This document shows positions 8,801 to 16,780 of a DNA stretch of 29,638 nt, in pieces (the first letter of the stretch is position 1; each line of letters opens with the position of its first letter). Source of the stretch: a virus. Position numbers and translations under genes: made by a program. A model generated the notes under the pieces. The model saw only the letters and a program-made list of their open reading frames with translations, did no database searches and was not told where the DNA came from. The stretch spans positions 1 through 29,638 of the IMG/VR virus record IMGVR_UViG_3300025162_000962. One strand, written 5' to 3'.

Positions 8801-10166
8801 TTTAAGAAGAAGCGGATTGTTGGTTAGAAATACTATTTTTAGTAAACAAAAATTCATGTATAGGAGAGGAGTTAATATATATTCGGAATCATCAACTAAA
8901 ATCGATAAGAGAGGTAACCCAATTATTCAATACTATGGAAATGATGGTGCATTGTTCTCAATTGCCCAAACAACACCACCACCACCTCCACCTCCACCTA
9001 CGTTGTATGTGGAAACAAATCTTGGGTCATCATTTAATGGATCAATAAGCGGTAAGTTCTATACTGGTGGTAAGTTTATTCAAGGCTATAGTGTTCTTAC
9101 TGAATATGGTATTGAATATAGAAAATTAGGTGGTGATTGGATAAAAGTGTCTCAATATGGTTCATTATTGGTTGATAATTATTCAGAACAAATAATTGGA
9201 TTGGCGTTTGATACCATATATGAATATAGAGCATATATCATATCAGGTGTTTATGGTTATACTGGTAATACTTTGCAAATAACAATTCCTGCACCAGCAG
9301 TTACCCCATCTATTCACACGTGTCAAGGAACTGCGAACGTATTTTCAATTGATAATACTGGTGGAAAGAATATTGTTCGTTATGCAGATGCACAATATTA
9401 TGGAATGCAATATAGAGAAGTAGGTTCTAGTACTGAAGATATTCAAATATCTCCAACTGTGTTGAATGTGCCAGCAACCATTACTTTTTCTGATATTAGT
9501 GTGATTGGTAGTTCGTTAAATACATATACAATTACGAAAGCACCCACTCTTACATGGATAGTGACCGATGCACCAATACCGCCATCACCAACTGGAACAA
9601 TAAACCAAATTACTGTTGCTTCAAATAGTGGTGCTGCAAGATCAGGTATTGTATGTTATACCCCAACGATTGGTACAACAAAACAAGTATCTATTTGTCA
9701 AGCATCTGGTTTACCAACATTAAATTATGTGTCAATGGAATGTGTTGCAGGTGGTGACAAACAGCCGTTATCCGAATTGGCGTGTGGTGAAATTACGTCA
9801 GTTATACCTGTTGGTGTTAGTGAATGTTATTCGATAACACTTAATTGGGGTGGAACAAATCCCGCTGCGGGATTTCCAATAAGTCATCGAATGAACCTAT
9901 ACTGTAATGGAAATAACATTTGTTCATTTGCTTATAGTACTAAATTGGCAAAAATTTGTGGTGGAACGTGGAATCCAATCCTTGTTAAACACGGTGATGT
10001 CATTGGGGTTGATGTTTATTCTGACGCACAAACAATTTTGGGGTTGCCTAGTACTACATCAATTGGAATTTCAAATGTGGTAAATGGTATTGGTAATTTT
10101 GCAATAGGTACTACACCAACATACATGTTATCAATAACAGCCCAAACCGATAGTTCAGTTCTTTAA
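5817..10166 (+). CDS. Large baseplate protein, gpI/gp7-like core with Pro8 linker and FN3 domains
   Basis: A protein of 1449 residues from a GTG start; no ATG fits the N-terminus better, and the box-to-start distance matches two other genes. Residues about 320-470 hold a tail-protein-I-like region: a helical stretch with REFDQLREFIDSLVYINRV, then WRRILMNTNYFWKSKGTRDA and a LLIGIPEP segment. This KGT..AI..L...G pattern is typical of P2 gpI and related wedge proteins. The middle is beta-rich. A run of eight prolines (8976-8999, residues 1054-1061) leads to an FN3-like domain (GIEYRKLGGDW, FDTIYEYRAYI). About 290 further residues form an Ig-like/adhesin-like end. The protein probably links the baseplate wedge to peripheral fibres. 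The gpI relation is a weak-homology call. Confidence 0.65.
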   Translation: MAKVKVVNNNLDQNLNGSNFNNTASETIFSFGSFAVTSNFDGRKYIDYTNSLSSFVRPVTLETIGVSDVQSSIIYQYATNAVLNLDKSDLNTFIRFGSAYEFLRVAVENIITSYPGSLFMNSQSSRGGNITYFDYAYDLITNTSTFKIPTVCTVNTFGLVYNYGNVSLPNNNELKNINISYNKYVIWTSQAPDNNAYNIIEFVGNASGRNYLTLKVEGNPFSMISGSTSSNVDFHIKPNNFIFEEFRALLNEYEKYIVSTRDGIKGFKFTLKDPTLLDNGSIVYTDTTLVWITSDNYNIDVSSPSYQKFLEILLTIGSKYDRIKTDLIARFLTPSSLKAYDLTEEGKMTKLLRIYGREFDQLREFIDSLVYINRVSYNKVNNIPDQLIKNMSNTFGWDYFSLVNEGELVTSFLTIDENERDLNADLLPAEIDIELWRRILMNTNYFWKSKGTRDAIKSMFLLIGIPEPFIDITEYVYTVDGKINPNTVGLSINDFPSNSLPYDTNGYPSAPLETNNFFFQISGDTDSGQAYLDVFRMAGFNLTRTIDNKKSWSQSGATYRADDTMPQYYQEDSKLVINTKEVDVTLDTSRGIEYDVYDYIQKDFAINSSGYTLPFSYVNISLNYDGIQNTFTLPYNVDKTLGDFEVRYNGILLNAPKSGTTTGITYQSDYTINYDTNTFTLISGTAINSGNRRDVIQATFVYSGGTHSISGVTVDYVVTRIKADATGTIIPLPSYPRGDVQLTINGIALTKGTSQFNADYIVDPNNTVGGTNNLIIQNPEVISYLQTNSSVQIAYVEVVGSNDISARSEVVRVDSINANKIYFNQLANKFVYKLNYKANNAKDVKILIDGIALEPNKDYSLNALNPYEIYLPNGIRYGTIISVYYLVGGNAAFKPVIHDTFGVGDISKLSFLEFIDLIQRKMVNARNRKTISDFKGGWYPALLKIYVEYLKRANLPNGDPLKSNGYTFHNLYSFLSKYNSLFQRFVDQLLPATIILRRSGLLVRNTIFSKQKFMYRRGVNIYSESSTKIDKRGNPIIQYYGNDGALFSIAQTTPPPPPPPPTLYVETNLGSSFNGSISGKFYTGGKFIQGYSVLTEYGIEYRKLGGDWIKVSQYGSLLVDNYSEQIIGLAFDTIYEYRAYIISGVYGYTGNTLQITIPAPAVTPSIHTCQGTANVFSIDNTGGKNIVRYADAQYYGMQYREVGSSTEDIQISPTVLNVPATITFSDISVIGSSLNTYTITKAPTLTWIVTDAPIPPSPTGTINQITVASNSGAARSGIVCYTPTIGTTKQVSICQASGLPTLNYVSMECVAGGDKQPLSELACGEITSVIPVGVSECYSITLNWGGTNPAAGFPISHRMNLYCNGNNICSFAYSTKLAKICGGTWNPILVKHGDVIGVDVYSDAQTILGLPSTTSIGISNVVNGIGNFAIGTTPTYMLSITAQTDSSVL

Positions 10167-10195
10167 ATAATTAATAAAAATAAAATAATAAAACT

Positions 10196-11635
10196 ATGTC
10201 AGCACCTTGGATAATAACACCATTAAAAACTGGAGCAATTCCTGCAAACAACTATACTTGCACAATTTCGGGTTTGTTGCCTGCTACTGTATATGAATAT
10301 CGTGCATATATGCTTGTTGATGGTGTGCCATATTACGGTGAAATATGCCAAATAACGACATTACCAATTCCAACGCAATCTCCAATATTAACAACTGGAA
10401 TTGCATACGACATTACAAATATTAGTATGGGAATTTGTAATAATGTTGTTAACTATAATGGTAATTTGCCAATTACTGAATATGGTGTATTATATACACA
10501 ATTGGGTGCTTATGGTAATGAATCACAATTAACAATTGATAAATACCCATCGCTTGTTTGTAAACAATCAATATCTGCTGATATTGCTATTGGTGTTAAT
10601 TATTTTACTGGCAGCGGAAATTTATTAACAAGTCTCTCTTGTAATACTGAGACCTTTTATAGAGCATTTGCTATAAATGCGCATGGTGTTGGATATGGTA
10701 ATATTAAATCGCAAATAGTTATTCCGTCTACAAGCACTAGCACGTCTACAAGCACATCTACAAGTACTTCCACTAGCACAAGTACTTCCACTAGCACATC
10801 TACAAGTAGCACGTCTACAAGCACATCTACAAGTACTTCCACTAGCACAAGTACTTCCACTAGCACATCTACAAGTAGCACGTCTACTAGTACATCTACA
10901 AGCACTAGCACATCTACAAGTACTTCCACTAGCACGTCTACAAGCACATCTACAAGTACTTCCACTAGCACAAGTACTTCCACTAGCACTAGCACGTCTA
11001 CTAGTACATCTACAAGTACTTCCACTAGCACAAGTACTTCCACTAGCACTAGCACGTCTACTAGTACATCTACAAGCACATCTACAAGCACTAGCACATC
11101 TACAAGTACTTCCACTAGCACATCTACAAGTACTTCCACTAGCACTAGCACATCTACAAGTACTTCCACTAGCACTAGCACGTCTACTAGTACATCTACA
11201 AGCACATCTACAAGCACTAGCACATCTACAAGTACTTCCACTAGCACTAGCACATCTACAAGCACGTCTACTAGTACAACAACTAGCACCACTACGTCAT
11301 CTCCAATATATGTAAATGTTACTAATGGAACAACGTCACCATTTACTTCAACAATATTGAGTGTTGCAGTGAATGGATATAATATAGTGGGAGGTTCATT
11401 TCCATTAACAATGGGAAATTCTACAAATGGGACTACTGATCAGATTGGTACTTATGATTTAACTGTTGTAGTTTTCTCGACATATAGTGGAAATGGTGCT
11501 ATTATTGTATCTGACTCAAATGGTACTCCATATTGTGTTGAAGTGAGTGGAAATACAACAATAACATTCCCGAATATTGTTGTAAGTAATAGCGGTAATA
11601 TTGATGTTGCAATTAGTAATGGAAATTGTGTTTAA
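10196..11635 (+). CDS. Tail protein with FN3-like domains and long Thr-Ser linker
   Basis: A protein of 479 residues. Residues 1-175 contain FN3-like segments (LLPATVYEYRAYMLVDG, ITEYGVLYT, ETFYRAFAINAHGVGYG). The TEYGV and YRA.A.N..G.GYG signatures match FN3 domains common in Bacteroidetes surface proteins. The first segment continues the style of the C-terminus of the preceding 1449-residue protein. Residues about 178-369 are the longest Thr-Ser repeat in the window. Residues 370-479 form a compact beta domain of unknown family, ending DVAISNGNCV. It is probably a peripheral fibre or spike. Start at ATG 10196 in an A-rich leader; no GTATTTAT box, so it is probably cotranscribed with the gene before it. 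Confidence 0.65.
   Translation: MSAPWIITPLKTGAIPANNYTCTISGLLPATVYEYRAYMLVDGVPYYGEICQITTLPIPTQSPILTTGIAYDITNISMGICNNVVNYNGNLPITEYGVLYTQLGAYGNESQLTIDKYPSLVCKQSISADIAIGVNYFTGSGNLLTSLSCNTETFYRAFAINAHGVGYGNIKSQIVIPSTSTSTSTSTSTSTSTSTSTSTSTSTSSTSTSTSTSTSTSTSTSTSTSTSSTSTSTSTSTSTSTSTSTSTSTSTSTSTSTSTSTSTSTSTSTSTSTSTSTSTSTSTSTSTSTSTSTSTSTSTSTSTSTSTSTSTSTSTSTSTSTSTSTSTSTSTSTSTSTSTSTSTSTSTSTSTSTSTSTSTSTTTSTTTSSPIYVNVTNGTTSPFTSTILSVAVNGYNIVGGSFPLTMGNSTNGTTDQIGTYDLTVVVFSTYSGNGAIIVSDSNGTPYCVEVSGNTTITFPNIVVSNSGNIDVAISNGNCV
10727..11302 (+). repeat. Thr-Ser codon repeat tract 2
   Basis: About 190 codons of alternating Ser and Thr, built from recombining units such as acatctacaagtacttccac and actagcacgtctactagtac. 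Two Ser-Ser doublets (acaagtagcacgtct) break the alternation. Part of the tract (10778-10848) is identical to 15889-15959 in another tail gene. Confidence 0.95.
10778..10848 (+). repeat. 71-bp exact repeat, copy 1
   Basis: Read base by base, these 71 bases match 15889-15959 exactly, including the acaagtagcacg interruption that gives a Ser-Ser doublet. Sequence on either side diverges. Confidence 0.9.
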
Positions 11636-11659
11636 TTCACGAGCTAAAATAAAAAATAA

Positions 11660-11667
11660 GTATTTAT
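11660..11667 (+). promoter_or_regulatory. GTATTTAT box, putative phage late promoter 2
   Basis: The box lies 17 nt before the ATG of the long tail gene 11685-14498, in the context aagtatttatgattaaaat. No conserved -35 element is visible. Confidence 0.65.
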
Positions 11668-11684
11668 GATTAAAATCTTTAAAA

Positions 11685-14498
11685 ATGTCGTTTATTGATA
11701 AAAAAGACCCTGTTGTTTTAAGCATAATGTTAACATCAAAAGGTAGGGAACTATTATCTACTGGAAACCTAACATTCAAATATTTCGCTGTTGGTGATAG
11801 TGAAATTGATTATGGGTTGACCAATGAAATAAATAACATTGAATCTCATTTAAATTATAAACCATATCCGCTTGATTTGAGTATTTTAAGACCCACAAAT
11901 AAAAATCCTCAAATAATTTCTTTCGTTCCACAGAACATAACAGGTAATCCGTATAATTTAATATCAAGAGTACCATCAACACCATATGAAATTGTTAACA
12001 AAACCTCAACAATAGGGTTTTTTACTAATACTGGGACAACATTTATAACGGATAGTAATCACGTTAAACAACCCGATGCAATGGTTGACGTGAATGGAGT
12101 TACTGGTGGAACAAAACTCACGTTAAAAAAAGCACCAACATACGGTGCAAATATTAACGAACCTTCGATTGGGGATTTACTTTTAGTTAAATGGTCTGTT
12201 TATTCGAATACAACAGGATATACAATAAATAAAAATATTCCAACACCATATTTAACGTATCAAATTGTTAATAAGACAGGTACGTTGAGTTCCGATAATC
12301 TTATTGTAAGTGTTGATAGAAATTTGCCTGATTTCAATGGGTATTACCCAACCGCTAAAGCAGGTGCAATGATTTATTATAATTTTATTAATTATAGTGG
12401 TGCAACATTATTTGAAAATACTACGGCTGATTATAAGATTAAAAGCGTTTCATCGTTTTTGAATAATACTGAGTGTCCCACTGTTGTATTCCCATATTGG
12501 AATATGTCAATCATATATACAGAAGAAATTGCGGGGGTTAAATTTGTTGATAGAAATTTTGGACAATTTAATAGTAGGGCATATGGTGGATTTGTTTCAT
12601 ATATACAAAATCAAGCACCTATTTATAAAAAATTAGGTGTGATACATTATACGAATAATTCTCCAGCAAATGTGTATGCAGAAGAATTATATTTAAAAAC
12701 CGCCAAATTAGAAATTCCAAACATATTGTGGCACAAATCGAGTACAATTACAATGGGCATTACACTTGTGCCAACGGGTGATAGTAAATTATTAACTGGT
12801 GAAACAAAATCATTGAATTTAAAATATTACGATTTAGCAGATTTAGATGGTAATATTGTTGGAAAAGTGCTCACAGAATTAAAAATATTCTTGATTGAAG
12901 ACCAAGAATTGTTGTTTGCAATGTCATATAAGTCAAATAGGTCTTGGACTCTTCCAGATTATCTTGTTGGTAGTATTGGTGGGGCTGGTGCAGCACCAAC
13001 ATCTACCAGTACATCAACGTCTACAAGTACGTCTACCAGTACCAGTACATCTACCAGTACCAGTACATCTACTAGTACTTCTACATCTACTACAACAGTA
13101 CAACCAATATATTATAATGTTCAAATGTCTCAAGCATTTCAGAAGAATGATTGTCCCGCAGGACCGTCCTATGGTAATTATGTTACATATACGGTGATTG
13201 CAGCAAAATATAGTTCTTTAATATCTCAGGCAGCAGCAAATGCGTTGGCACAAGCAGAAATTGACGCAAATGGTCAAACTAATGCAAATATTAATGGTGT
13301 TTGTGAAGTAGTTCCACCGACAACCACTACCAGTACATCTACAAGTACCAGTACAAGTACATCTACAAGTACCAGTACATCTACAAGTACAAGTACGTCT
13401 ACAAGTACATCTACAAGTACAAGTACATCTACAAGCACGTCTACAACAATATCACCAAACCCAATGCTGATCACTAATCCATCTTTTGATCAATCATATA
13501 CTACTGCGGGTGTGGGTGGTAATGTGTTAACTTTGGGCGGTGGTGGAAGTACAATTGATGCAATTGGAGTTGTTTATGTTACTGCTACACAATATGATAA
13601 TGGCCGTGGAATGCCACCTGAAGCTGGCACTCAAGTATTCGGCATTGGTGGTGGACTAGGTGTATTCACATTAACATTATCTAATTTAATTAATGGTACT
13701 GATTATGTTTATAAAGCATTTGCTATAAATAATTTAAATCAAACGGGTTATGCTGGCAATGTTGAAACATTTACCACATTAATATTACCCACAACTACTA
13801 CCACTACAAATGCACCAATACCACCACCTGTAGGAATACCCGGGGTTGCAACCACATCACCCAACTTAAGTAATATTACTATGTCGAGTGCAATTCTTGG
13901 CGGATATGTATATAGTGAAGGTGGGTCAGCGATTACCGAAATGGGTATTTGTTATTCCATTATTAATACTAGTCCACCCGAAGCAGGGTCATATGTACTA
14001 GATGGCAATATTGGAATTGGTCAATTTATGGTAAATTTAAATGGATTGTCACCTAATACGACATATGTTTTCAAAGCCTATGCACGTAATATTTTTGGTG
14101 GTGCATATGGTCAAGAATATACATTTACCACCAACTCTACAACACCCACCACAACAACAATTCCACCGATTAATATTTCTCGTTATACAATTGGTATTTC
14201 TCCAATTGCTCCACTGGGAAGTGTTATACATAGTGTTAAAATAAATGGAATGGAACTACTTTCTGGAGATATTGGTACTTATGAAGGTACTATTGGTGGT
14301 GATGCAACTCCTTTTTTACATGACCCAACGATAGAGGTGTTATCAACAAATATTATTCATACTGAAATGAATGTTGCTTCTGATGGAGGGGTTAATCTAG
14401 CACATCCAACATATGTGGATGGAAATGGAGTAACGCATTCGGGTTTTCATGTAACTAATTTTTCTAATTATCTGATTATCTCAATAGTTAATGGTTAA
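11685..14498 (+). CDS. Long tail fibre-like protein with DUF5977-like and two FN3 domains
   Basis: A protein of 937 residues. Residues 1 to about 430 are closely related to the N-terminus of the next gene: both begin with a K.. variant of MLTSKGRE.LSTGNLTFKY and end with RSWTLPDY. This shared part is probably the virion-attachment base. Then follow Thr-Ser linker 1 (about 439-470), a 75-residue module with QAFQKNDC, YSSLISQAAANALA and GQTNANINGVC motifs (DUF5977-like, by memory), and Thr-Ser linker 2 (about 545-588). Two FN3-like domains come next (second with AITEMGICYS, PNTTYVFKAYARNIFGGAYG), then a C-terminal beta domain ending SNYLIISIVNG. Modular architecture and position suggest a host-recognition fibre. 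Promoter box and start spacing match 5817 and 14545. Confidence 0.7.
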   Translation: MSFIDKKDPVVLSIMLTSKGRELLSTGNLTFKYFAVGDSEIDYGLTNEINNIESHLNYKPYPLDLSILRPTNKNPQIISFVPQNITGNPYNLISRVPSTPYEIVNKTSTIGFFTNTGTTFITDSNHVKQPDAMVDVNGVTGGTKLTLKKAPTYGANINEPSIGDLLLVKWSVYSNTTGYTINKNIPTPYLTYQIVNKTGTLSSDNLIVSVDRNLPDFNGYYPTAKAGAMIYYNFINYSGATLFENTTADYKIKSVSSFLNNTECPTVVFPYWNMSIIYTEEIAGVKFVDRNFGQFNSRAYGGFVSYIQNQAPIYKKLGVIHYTNNSPANVYAEELYLKTAKLEIPNILWHKSSTITMGITLVPTGDSKLLTGETKSLNLKYYDLADLDGNIVGKVLTELKIFLIEDQELLFAMSYKSNRSWTLPDYLVGSIGGAGAAPTSTSTSTSTSTSTSTSTSTSTSTSTSTSTSTTTVQPIYYNVQMSQAFQKNDCPAGPSYGNYVTYTVIAAKYSSLISQAAANALAQAEIDANGQTNANINGVCEVVPPTTTTSTSTSTSTSTSTSTSTSTSTSTSTSTSTSTSTSTSTSTTISPNPMLITNPSFDQSYTTAGVGGNVLTLGGGGSTIDAIGVVYVTATQYDNGRGMPPEAGTQVFGIGGGLGVFTLTLSNLINGTDYVYKAFAINNLNQTGYAGNVETFTTLILPTTTTTTNAPIPPPVGIPGVATTSPNLSNITMSSAILGGYVYSEGGSAITEMGICYSIINTSPPEAGSYVLDGNIGIGQFMVNLNGLSPNTTYVFKAYARNIFGGAYGQEYTFTTNSTTPTTTTIPPINISRYTIGISPIAPLGSVIHSVKINGMELLSGDIGTYEGTIGGDATPFLHDPTIEVLSTNIIHTEMNVASDGGVNLAHPTYVDGNGVTHSGFHVTNFSNYLIISIVNG
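12999..13098 (+). repeat. Thr-Ser codon repeat tract 3a
   Basis: A run of about 33 codons joining the shared N-terminal base to the DUF5977-like module. It is built mainly from agtacatctacc-type units, using acc for Thr, and differs from tracts 1 and 2. Confidence 0.9.
13319..13449 (+). repeat. Thr-Ser codon repeat tract 3b
   Basis: A second run of about 43 codons in the same gene, between the DUF5977-like module and the FN3 domains, dominated by acatctacaagtac units. Having both tracts flank one module makes that module look like an exchangeable cassette. Confidence 0.9.
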
Positions 14499-14519
14499 TT
14501 TTTAAATTTTATTTCGTTA

Positions 14520-14527
14520 GTATTTAT
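14520..14527 (+). promoter_or_regulatory. GTATTTAT box, putative phage late promoter 3
   Basis: The box lies 17 nt before the GTG start at 14545, in the context tagtatttataattaaatt. Leader and early coding sequence resemble those of 11685, so the promoter was probably duplicated with the gene. Confidence 0.65.
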
Positions 14528-14544
14528 AATTAAATTCATGAAAA

Positions 14545-16719
14545 GTGGCATTTATTAATAAAAAAGATTCTCTTGTTTTAAACATAATGTTAACATCAAA
14601 AGGTAGGGAACAATTGTCTACTGGAAATTTAACGTTCAAATATTTTGCTGTTGGTGATAGTGAAATTGATTATAATTTCATAAGAGACGTTAATTTTCCA
14701 ACAGGCGAGGCAAATTATAATGTTGCCGATTCAAGCATTTTACAACCAACTGATAAGTACCCTAAAATAATTTCTTTTATTCCGAACATAATATCTGGCG
14801 ATCCATATAATATAATATCAACAATTTCTTCAAAGTCATACGATGTTATGGATAAAGTAGAACCTCTTGGATTTTTTTCAAATGATGTGACGAAATTTAT
14901 TGTTGATGCGGATCATGTTAAACAACCAGATGCAATGGTTTATGTGAATAGTGTTGCGGGGGGGAGATTTTTAAATTTAAAAAAAGCACCTACATATGGT
15001 ACAAGTGGTCAAGAACCAGTAATTGGTGATTTACTTTTGGTTAAATGGGTGCATTATGGAAGTAGCACAGGGTATACAATAAATAAAAACATCCCCACAC
15101 CATATTTAACATATCAAATTGTTAATAAAACTGGTACATTAGGTAATAATAATTTAATCGTAACTGTTGATAGAAATTTACCTGATTTTAGTGGAAATCC
15201 GTTATATAATGGTATTGCAGGTGCAATGATTTATTATAATTTCACTAATTATATTGGTGATACTATATATAATGATTTAGAAACTGATTATATTAATGAA
15301 AGCATATTATTATTCACCCAAAATAATGAATGCCCAGTTCCTTCGTTTCCATTTTGGAATTTGTCAATTGTAAATACTGAGGAAATTGCGGGAGTTCAAT
15401 ATGTCGACAGAAAATTTACACAATCCCCAAGTAGAACATATGGTGGATTTGTTTCATATATTCAACAACAAGCACCCGTTTACAGTAAACTAGGTATTAT
15501 TCATTATAGTAACGAAGCCCCTACAAATACATATGGTGAAGAATTTTATTTAAATTCTAAATTAGAAATACCTTGGATTATGTGGCATAAATCAAATACC
15601 ACAACAATGGGCATTACACTTATGCCAATAGGTGACAGTAAAACATTAACAGGGAAAACAAAATCACTTAATACTGTATATTATGATTTGGCTGATTTAG
15701 ATGGTAATGTTGTGGGTAAAGTATTTACGGAATTGAAAATATTTTTAATTGAAGACCAAGAACTGTTATTTGCAATGTCATACAAGTCAAATAGGTCTTG
15801 GACGCTTCCAGATTATATTGTTAATGGCATCGTACCTACAACAACCACAAGTACAAGCACATCTACAAGTACATCTACAAGCACATCTACAAGTACTTCC
15901 ACTAGCACATCTACAAGTAGCACGTCTACAAGCACATCTACAAGTACTTCCACTAGCACTAGCACATCTACCACTACCAGTACATCTACCAGTACATCTA
16001 CAAGTACATCAACGAGTACAAGTACGTCTACCAGTACAAGCACAAGTACATCAACAACCACAATTCCACCAATTGTAAATAGTTATGGATATTTATATAA
16101 CTGGTATGCCACCACAAATATAAAAAAAATTGCAAATGAAGGATGGACAATTCCAGATTCCACTCAATTTGAAACATTAATGAAATATGTTGATCCTTTG
16201 GGGCATGCCCTTTCTAATACGGCAGCAAATGCACTAAAAGAAATTGGAACAACATATTGGACAGATGCACATGGAACAAATGCAACTGGATTTAATGCAC
16301 GTGGAGGTGGAATAAGAGATTATTCAACAGGCTTAGTTAGTAATATAAAATATAGTGCAACATATTGGACAAGTTTTATTTTAGATGATAGTATACATAA
16401 AGGCGTTGCTGGATTATGGACAAACTTACCGCAATTTGCAGTACCGATTTCTGGCGATGGTTTTCCAAGATACAATCCACATGAAGGTGTTTCGGTTAGA
16501 TTAATTAAAAATACAACAACATTAACAAATGGTCAATCAGGTACGTATGTTGGAAATGATGGAACTATTTATAATACAATTTGTATTGGAACTCAGGAAT
16601 GGATGTCTGAAAATTTAAAGGAAACTAGATATAATGACGGTACACTTATTCCAGAAATATTAAACAATATTGAATGGATTAATGATTCAATTGGTGCTAG
16701 ATGTTATTATATTTTATAA
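14545..16719 (+). CDS. Long tail fibre-like protein, paralogue of the preceding gene, with FISUMP tip
   Basis: A protein of 724 residues from a GTG start aligned with the ATG of the paralogue at 11685. Residues 1 to about 430 repeat that paralogue's base (KGREQLSTGNLTFKYFAVGD, NIPTPYLTYQIVNKTGTL, TKSLN..YYDLADLDGN). A Thr-Ser linker (about 432-506) leads to a FISUMP domain (about 510-724) with YGYLYNWYATTN, EGWTIPDSTQFE, ALKEIGTTYW, GVSVRLIK, then GTYVGNDGTIYNTICIGTQE, WMSENLKETRYNDGTLIP and GARCYYIL. The latter motifs normally precede YG.LYNWYA, so the domain appears circularly permuted, as in 2781-4214. It is probably an alternative or accessory adhesin carried on the same attachment base. 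Confidence 0.7.
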   Translation: MAFINKKDSLVLNIMLTSKGREQLSTGNLTFKYFAVGDSEIDYNFIRDVNFPTGEANYNVADSSILQPTDKYPKIISFIPNIISGDPYNIISTISSKSYDVMDKVEPLGFFSNDVTKFIVDADHVKQPDAMVYVNSVAGGRFLNLKKAPTYGTSGQEPVIGDLLLVKWVHYGSSTGYTINKNIPTPYLTYQIVNKTGTLGNNNLIVTVDRNLPDFSGNPLYNGIAGAMIYYNFTNYIGDTIYNDLETDYINESILLFTQNNECPVPSFPFWNLSIVNTEEIAGVQYVDRKFTQSPSRTYGGFVSYIQQQAPVYSKLGIIHYSNEAPTNTYGEEFYLNSKLEIPWIMWHKSNTTTMGITLMPIGDSKTLTGKTKSLNTVYYDLADLDGNVVGKVFTELKIFLIEDQELLFAMSYKSNRSWTLPDYIVNGIVPTTTTSTSTSTSTSTSTSTSTSTSTSTSSTSTSTSTSTSTSTSTSTTTSTSTSTSTSTSTSTSTSTSTSTSTSTTTIPPIVNSYGYLYNWYATTNIKKIANEGWTIPDSTQFETLMKYVDPLGHALSNTAANALKEIGTTYWTDAHGTNATGFNARGGGIRDYSTGLVSNIKYSATYWTSFILDDSIHKGVAGLWTNLPQFAVPISGDGFPRYNPHEGVSVRLIKNTTTLTNGQSGTYVGNDGTIYNTICIGTQEWMSENLKETRYNDGTLIPEILNNIEWINDSIGARCYYIL
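15838..16063 (+). repeat. Thr-Ser codon repeat tract 4
   Basis: About 75 codons linking the shared base to the FISUMP tip. The first half uses the same units as tract 2 (including the 71-bp exact copy), and the second half uses tract-3-like accagtacatct units. It reads as a mosaic of two repeat families. Confidence 0.95.
15889..15959 (+). repeat. 71-bp exact repeat, copy 2
   Basis: Identical to 10778-10848 in the tail gene 10196-11635, including its Ser-Ser interruption. The flanks differ. Confidence 0.9.
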
Positions 16720-16750
16720 TAATTAATAAATATTTTCCATTTTTTTAAAT

Positions 16751-16780
16751 TTATAATAATTTATAATAATTTATAAGTAT
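16751..16780 (+). repeat. AT-rich decamer tandem repeat
   Basis: Two perfect copies of ttataataat (16751-16770) and a third diverged copy (ttataagtat) that merges into the GTATTTAT box. Confidence 0.7.

Noticed and set aside
10727-11302. CRISPR-like array
   Set aside because: There are no spacers; the sequence is a continuous in-frame coding repeat with a 6-nt period.
2781-16719. Diversity-generating retroelement acting on the lectin-like FISUMP tips
   Set aside because: No reverse transcriptase and no template-repeat copy of either C-terminus was seen in the window. One could exist outside it.
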